Notes under the pieces: model-generated | Told to the model about the DNA's origin: nothing | Databases searched by the model: none | What the model saw: only the letters and a program-made list of their open reading frames with translations | In this document: piece by piece, positions 59,925 to 64,000 of the stretch | Layout: each line of letters opens with the position of its first letter | Numbering within the stretch: position 1 is the first letter of the stretch | Source: CALKXV01 sp965228905 | GTDB taxonomy: Bacteria; Pseudomonadota; Alphaproteobacteria; Rhodobacterales; Rhodobacteraceae | Assembly: GCA_965228905.1 (NCBI GenBank) | Contig: CBDDII010000002.1 | Location: forward strand, 124,001 to 188,000 | Direction of reading: 5' to 3' | DNA: 64,000 bases | Translations under genes and position numbers: made by a program

Positions 59925-61472
59925 ATGTTGCCTAAACCCGTTCGAAACAGTTCGAAGGCTGGGCCACACTTGACCGCCAAACGCATACTTTTCCCGCTTG
60001 CCACGCTCTGCGGCGCACTTGCCGCCCTTGGCCATGCGCCCTTCGGGTTTTGGCCGCTGGCGCTTGTGGGTTTCGCCGGGTTGGTCTGGCTGGTGGCGAA
60101 CGGGGCAAGGCCGGGTTGGACCGGCTGGTTCGGGGCGGTCGGCTATTTCGGTGTTGCGATGCACTGGATCGTCGAACCCTTCCTTGTCGACATCCAGACC
60201 CACGGCTGGATGGCTCCTTTCGCGCTGATCCTGCTGGCGGGCGGGCTGGCGCTGTTCTGGGGTGCGGCTGCAAGGGGCGCTGCCTATCTTGGTACAACGC
60301 CGCAAACCCGCGCCATGGCGTTCGGGGCCGCTCTGACCATCGCCGAACTGGTGCGCGGGCATATCTTCACCGGCTTTCCCTGGGCGCTGCCCGCCTATAT
60401 CTGGGCCGAAACCCCGATGCGCGGCGCGGCGGCCTTTGTGGGGTCCTATGGTCTGAGTTTCCTCACGTTTTTGGGTGCCGCCTGCCTTGCGATGCCTTTT
60501 GGTCGTGGCGGGGGCATGATCGCGGCAGCGGCACTGTTTGGCGGCGTTTTTGCGCTCGGCAATCACCAAATCGACAACGCCGCCACGGATCGCCCGAGCC
60601 TTGGCACAGTCCGCATCGTGCAGCCCAATGTCCCGCAAGCCGAAAAGTGGGATCGCGAGAAAATCCCCGGACATTTCAACCGGATGCTGGACCTCACCAA
60701 GACAGTCAGCGATGCGCGAACCGACCTCGTGATCTGGCCCGAGGTGGCGGTCGTCTGGCCGCTTGATCTGGCAAGCGAAGCTTTGATCCAGGCTATAAGG
60801 GCCGTCGTCACCGGCACCACGTCCGAAACGCGCCTGATCACCGGGATCAACCGGCGTGACGCGGCGGGCAACTGGTACAACGCGCTGGCCGTCGTCGGCC
60901 CCGGTGCCGACGTGCAGGAAACCTATGACAAGGTCCATCTTGTTCCCTTTGGCGAATACATCCCCTTCCGGATCGAGTTCCTTCGCGCGATGGCCGCAAC
61001 CTCCGGCTTCGGCTTCACGCCGGGCGCCGAAGTTCGCGCCATAGGCACGCCCTTGGGCCGCGCGCTGCCCCTGATCTGTTACGAGGGCATTTTCCCCGGC
61101 CACATCTTTCGCGCCGACGAACGGCCTGACTACCTTTTGCAACTGACCAACGACGCATGGTTCGGCACATTTTCCGGCCCCTTTCAGCATCTTGACCAGG
61201 CAAGGTTCCGCGCCGTCGAACAGGGCCTGTCGCTGGTTCGCGCCGCGAATACCGGCGTTTCCACCGTCATCGACCCCGCCGGGAACCTGTCGGATCATCT
61301 CGAACTTGGGCGCGCTGGCGTGCTGGACCTCCCCGTGCCAGCCCCGCTTTCACCTACGATCTACGCCCAAACCGGCGATCTTCCCCTACTTGTTATCCTT
61401 TTTCTAACACTGAGCGGTCTCATTACACTGAAACGACGCAACGCCATTGCAAACGGGGGCACAACGTCGTAA
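59925..61472 (+). CDS. lnt: Apolipoprotein N-acyltransferase
   Basis: Lnt adds the third acyl chain to lipoproteins at the periplasmic face of the inner membrane. About six N-terminal helices (residues 20-215) precede a nitrilase-like domain. The catalytic elements are E in VIWPEVAV, K in ETYDKVHLVPFGEYIP and C in LPLICYEGIFP. The 515-residue length is normal. The ATG at 59925 is adopted; a TTG about 15 codons later (LTAKRILFPLA) is a possible true start. Confidence 0.94.
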   Translation: MLPKPVRNSSKAGPHLTAKRILFPLATLCGALAALGHAPFGFWPLALVGFAGLVWLVANGARPGWTGWFGAVGYFGVAMHWIVEPFLVDIQTHGWMAPFALILLAGGLALFWGAAARGAAYLGTTPQTRAMAFGAALTIAELVRGHIFTGFPWALPAYIWAETPMRGAAAFVGSYGLSFLTFLGAACLAMPFGRGGGMIAAAALFGGVFALGNHQIDNAATDRPSLGTVRIVQPNVPQAEKWDREKIPGHFNRMLDLTKTVSDARTDLVIWPEVAVVWPLDLASEALIQAIRAVVTGTTSETRLITGINRRDAAGNWYNALAVVGPGADVQETYDKVHLVPFGEYIPFRIEFLRAMAATSGFGFTPGAEVRAIGTPLGRALPLICYEGIFPGHIFRADERPDYLLQLTNDAWFGTFSGPFQHLDQARFRAVEQGLSLVRAANTGVSTVIDPAGNLSDHLELGRAGVLDLPVPAPLSPTIYAQTGDLPLLVILFLTLSGLITLKRRNAIANGGTTS

Positions 61473-61482
61473 CCGCGTCTGA

Positions 61483-61530
61483 CTGTCACAACGGCTTCCT
61501 GACGTGACGGTTTCATTTTTAACGGAGCAC
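61483..61530 (+). promoter_or_regulatory. Candidate SAM/SAH riboswitch upstream of metK
   Basis: CTGTCAC (61483-61489) pairs with GTGACGG (61504-61510, one T-G). The helix encloses a loop AACGGCTTCCTGAC, and GGAGCAC follows at 61524-61530. The loop TTCC can pair with GGA of the Shine-Dalgarno region, forming the H-type pseudoknot known for the small SAM/SAH riboswitch found before metK in Rhodobacterales. Ligand binding would hide the ribosome binding site, which lies 8 nt before the metK ATG. Confidence 0.8.
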
Positions 61531-61535
61531 CTCCC

Positions 61536-62702
61536 ATGAACCGCAAGAACTATACCTTCACTTCGGAAAGCGTTTCCGAAGGGCATCCCGACAAGGTTTG
61601 CGATCAAATCTCGGACGCCGTCCTTGATGCCTTTCTCGCCGAAGAACCCGAAGCGCGGGTGGCCTGCGAAACATTCGCGACGACTGACCGCGTTGTCATC
61701 GGCGGCGAGGTGCGCGGCCCGGGCGAGGTGATCCAGCGGGTCGAAGAGATCGCGCGCGACTGCGTGCGCGGCATCGGGTACGAACAAAAGGGCTTTCACT
61801 GGGCCAACATGAAGGTGTCGAACCACCTGCATTCCCAATCCGCCCACATCGCCCAGGGCGTCGATGCCGCCGGGAACAAGGACGAAGGTGCGGGCGACCA
61901 GGGGATCATGTTCGGCTATGCCGTGGATGAAACGCCCGAGTTGATGCCGGCGCCGATCCATTACTCCCATGCCATCCTCAAGCGTCTGACCGAGGTGCGC
62001 AAAAGCGGCGAACAGCCGACCCTGCGCCCGGATGCGAAATCGCAGATCTCGCTTCGCTACGAAGACGGCCAGCCGGTCGAGGTGACATCGGTGGTCCTGT
62101 CCACCCAGCACGCCGAGGAAGATCAGACTTCGGACGACATTCGCGCCATCGTCGAACCCTACATTCGCGAAGTCCTGCCCGCCGAATGGTTGACGGACAA
62201 GACCGAATGGTGGGTCAACCCGACCGGAACCTTCGTCATTGGCGGGCCTGACGGGGACGCGGGTCTGACAGGGCGTAAAATCATCGTCGACACCTACGGC
62301 GGTGCGGCCCCTCATGGCGGCGGTGCGTTCTCGGGCAAGGATCCGACCAAGGTGGACCGCTCGGCGGCCTATGCGGCGCGCTACCTTGCCAAGAACGTCG
62401 TCGCCTCCGGCATGGCCAAACGGTGCCTGATCCAGCTTTCCTATGCCATCGGCGTGCCGAAACCCCTGTCGATCTATGCCGACACCTACGGCACCGGCGA
62501 GGTTGACGATGCTGCCATCGAGCAGGCGGTTGGCGCGGTCATGGATCTCAGCCCGCGCGGTATCCGCGAGAAACTGTCGATGAACCGTCCGATCTATCAG
62601 CGCACCGCCGCCTACGGGCATTTCGGCAGGGCGCCCGAAGCCGACGGCGGATTTTCCTGGGAACGGACGGATCTGGTCGACGCGTTGAAATCCGCCGTAT
62701 AA
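61536..62702 (+). CDS. metK: S-adenosylmethionine synthetase
   Basis: MetK makes SAM from methionine and ATP. The 388-residue protein shows ESVSEGHPDKVCDQISDA, the ATP motif GAGDQGIMFGYA and the phosphate loop GGGAFSGKDPTKVDRSAAY. The ATG is 8 nt after the Shine-Dalgarno sequence that forms part of the putative riboswitch, so translation is likely repressed when SAM or SAH is abundant. Confidence 0.96.
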   Translation: MNRKNYTFTSESVSEGHPDKVCDQISDAVLDAFLAEEPEARVACETFATTDRVVIGGEVRGPGEVIQRVEEIARDCVRGIGYEQKGFHWANMKVSNHLHSQSAHIAQGVDAAGNKDEGAGDQGIMFGYAVDETPELMPAPIHYSHAILKRLTEVRKSGEQPTLRPDAKSQISLRYEDGQPVEVTSVVLSTQHAEEDQTSDDIRAIVEPYIREVLPAEWLTDKTEWWVNPTGTFVIGGPDGDAGLTGRKIIVDTYGGAAPHGGGAFSGKDPTKVDRSAAYAARYLAKNVVASGMAKRCLIQLSYAIGVPKPLSIYADTYGTGEVDDAAIEQAVGAVMDLSPRGIREKLSMNRPIYQRTAAYGHFGRAPEADGGFSWERTDLVDALKSAV

Positions 62703-62759
62703 TGCGGCGGGGCGGCGTTTCGGGTTGTCCCGGAACGCCTTTCATCGGGAAAAAGCAAA

Positions 62760-63386
62760 GTGTCGGATTTCGTGTTCACCGTTGCGATTGACGGGCCCGC
62801 CGCGGCAGGCAAGGGCACCATTGCCCGCGCTGTCGCGGAACGGTTCAATATGGCGCATCTGGATACTGGGTTGTTGTACCGCGCGGTCGGGCGGCGGGTG
62901 CTGGACGGCACGCCCGCACTAATCGCGGCCTCGACCCTGCGCCATCGCGACATCGCCCGCACTGATCTGCGCACCCCAGAAGTGGCCGCCTCGGCCAGCG
63001 AGGTGGCCGCGGATCCGGACGTGCGCGATGCCCTTGTCGCCTTTCAGCGCGATTTCGCCCGCCGTGCGGGCGGCGCGGTTCTGGACGGGCGCGACATCGG
63101 CACGGTGATCTGCCCCGATGCCGAGGTGAAACTGTTCGTGATCGCCAATGACTCTGCCCGCGCGCACCGTCGCTGGCTGGAACTAAAAGAGGGCGGGCAC
63201 GAAATCAGCGAAGAAGAGGTGCTGACCTCTATCCGCGAGCGCGACGCCCGCGATGCCGGTCGGGACGCGGCCCCGATGGTGGCCGCGACCGATGCGGTGG
63301 AACTGGACACCTCGGACCTTTCCATCGAGGAGGCCGTCGCGGCAGCGGTGGCCGTTGTGACCAAGGCGATTGAGGCCCGGTCCTGA
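62760..63386 (+). CDS. cmk: Cytidylate kinase
   Basis: Cmk phosphorylates CMP and dCMP. The 208-residue protein has the P-loop GPAAAGKGT near residues 12-20, HLDTGLLYRAVG, the CMP-binding LDGRDIGTVICPDA and a lid region with RERDARDAGRDAAPM. The start is GTG 62760, a few codons before the conserved FTVAIDGP. Its stop codon overlaps the apparent start of the next gene. Confidence 0.94.
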   Translation: MSDFVFTVAIDGPAAAGKGTIARAVAERFNMAHLDTGLLYRAVGRRVLDGTPALIAASTLRHRDIARTDLRTPEVAASASEVAADPDVRDALVAFQRDFARRAGGAVLDGRDIGTVICPDAEVKLFVIANDSARAHRRWLELKEGGHEISEEEVLTSIRERDARDAGRDAAPMVAATDAVELDTSDLSIEEAVAAAVAVVTKAIEARS

Positions 63387-64000
63387 GCGCCGGGGCCAGG
63401 CCACCGATCCTGCAATCCGCGATCCCGTCGGCGCGGCGCGAAGCTGCGGCGCGACCGCTGCCCGGCATCCAGCCCCTTGATGGCACCGACTGGCTGACAA
63501 TCGACGACGCCTACGGTGCGCAAATGGCGGAACGCGCCCGGCTTTTGTCCGAACGCCGTTCAGATGTGTTAGCCTGCCTGCCCGAAGCAGAGGCGGCATC
63601 CCGCGAACTACTCGACCAGGTGCTTCAGCTTCTGTCGCAGCGCCCCGAATTCGACGTCAGCGCCGGGACCGTCACCCGCCCGGACGGTGCGAAAATCGCC
63701 ATCGACCGGGCCGATCCCCTGTTCACCCTTGGCCATCTGGTGGCCGAAGACCTCTGCATCCTCCAGAAATCCGGCGATGCCCACAACCTGACCGCCGCGC
63801 TTCTGTGTTTCCCCGCCAGTTGGACGCTTGCCGAAAAGATCGGCAAACCGCTTCTTGCCGTTCACGCACCCGTTGCCAGTTACGACACCATGATCGCCAG
63901 CAGGGTGCAGCGTCTGTTTGATGGCGTGAAGGCCGGACGACCGATCTGGCGCGCGAACCTTCTTGCATACGAAGACCCCACGCTTTACCAGCCCCGCCGC
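63383..64000 (+). CDS. DUF3445 (heme-dependent oxidative N-demethylase-like) protein, 3' part outside window
   Basis: A frame open to the window end encodes ILQSAIPSARREAAARPLPG, QPLDGTDWLTIDDAYGAQMAERARLL and, further on, DPLFTLGHLVAEDLCILQ, LTAALLCFPASWTLAEKIGK, HAPVASYDTMIASRVQRLFD and RANLLAYEDPTLYQP. These match the DUF3445 family, some members of which are heme-dependent oxidative N-demethylases. The conserved N-terminal part has no in-frame ATG, GTG or TTG before it. The only near-cognate option is CTG 63383, overlapping the cmk stop (CTGA). The first ATG (63524) would delete the conserved beginning. At least 206 residues are visible. Confidence 0.8.
   Translation, partial: MSAGARPPILQSAIPSARREAAARPLPGIQPLDGTDWLTIDDAYGAQMAERARLLSERRSDVLACLPEAEAASRELLDQVLQLLSQRPEFDVSAGTVTRPDGAKIAIDRADPLFTLGHLVAEDLCILQKSGDAHNLTAALLCFPASWTLAEKIGKPLLAVHAPVASYDTMIASRVQRLFDGVKAGRPIWRANLLAYEDPTLYQPRR

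Overview
The window reads as a chromosomal stretch of a GC-rich marine-type alphaproteobacterium of the Rhodobacterales (Roseobacter-like Rhodobacteraceae). This is inferred from the class I lysyl-tRNA synthetase, the NDUFS4-like complex I protein, a SAM/SAH-type riboswitch candidate before metK, a candidate FnrL box before a UspA gene, dense ATGA-overlapping operons and uniformly GC-rich codon use. Two genes (24-380 and 19145-20047) are clearly more AT-rich than the rest and look acquired.

Layout. 1-6.8 kb: an AT-rich ORF fragment, ettA, a retron-type reverse transcriptase with a well-formed msr-msd-like leader, a cobalt-type nitrile hydratase operon (alpha, beta, accessory), a membrane-anchored LuxR-type regulator and a secreted glycine-rich protein. 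7.2-24.8 kb: mostly housekeeping genes, namely nadD, dacB, copper handling (PCuAC, SCO1), two TerB-like genes, lysK, uspA, a YugP-type protease, RidA and HugZ-like proteins, uvrB, NDUFS4, an IMPase-family phosphatase and YegP. An AT-rich gene of unknown function lies at 19.1-20.0 kb beside several hairpin repeats. 24.8-40.7 kb: a TetR gene and tRNA-Arg(TCT) are followed by a surface polysaccharide locus with glycosyltransferases, an RTX-repeat protein, a sulfotransferase-like protein, a phosphoglycosyltransferase and an ABC exporter (permease, KpsE-like protein, ATPase). 40.7-57.4 kb: catabolism, with an enolase-superfamily enzyme, an alcohol dehydrogenase, an MFS pump, a six-gene operon containing pcaB and pcaD, a second glycosyltransferase pair, and a galactonate branch (dgoK, dgoA, SMP-30 lactonase). 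57.4-64 kb: ybeY-corC-(unknown)-lnt, then riboswitch-metK, cmk and a DUF3445 gene that runs off the end.

The most interesting object is the retron candidate at 2259-3749 on the minus strand. Immediately upstream of an RT carrying YADD, a VTG motif and an NAxxH-like motif there is a 140-nt segment bounded by a perfect 12-bp inverted repeat (a1/a2-like). It contains two msr-like GC hairpins and one long msd-like hairpin, ends 17 nt before the RT start codon, and has a plausible promoter just upstream. No separate effector gene is adjacent, but the RT carries an extra N-terminal region of about 105 residues. Other points worth a look are the fourfold ~113-residue super-repeat of the RTX protein, four tandem 11-bp repeats at 17929-17972, a 13-bp perfect inverted repeat at 22581-22633, and a DUF3445 gene with no canonical start codon.
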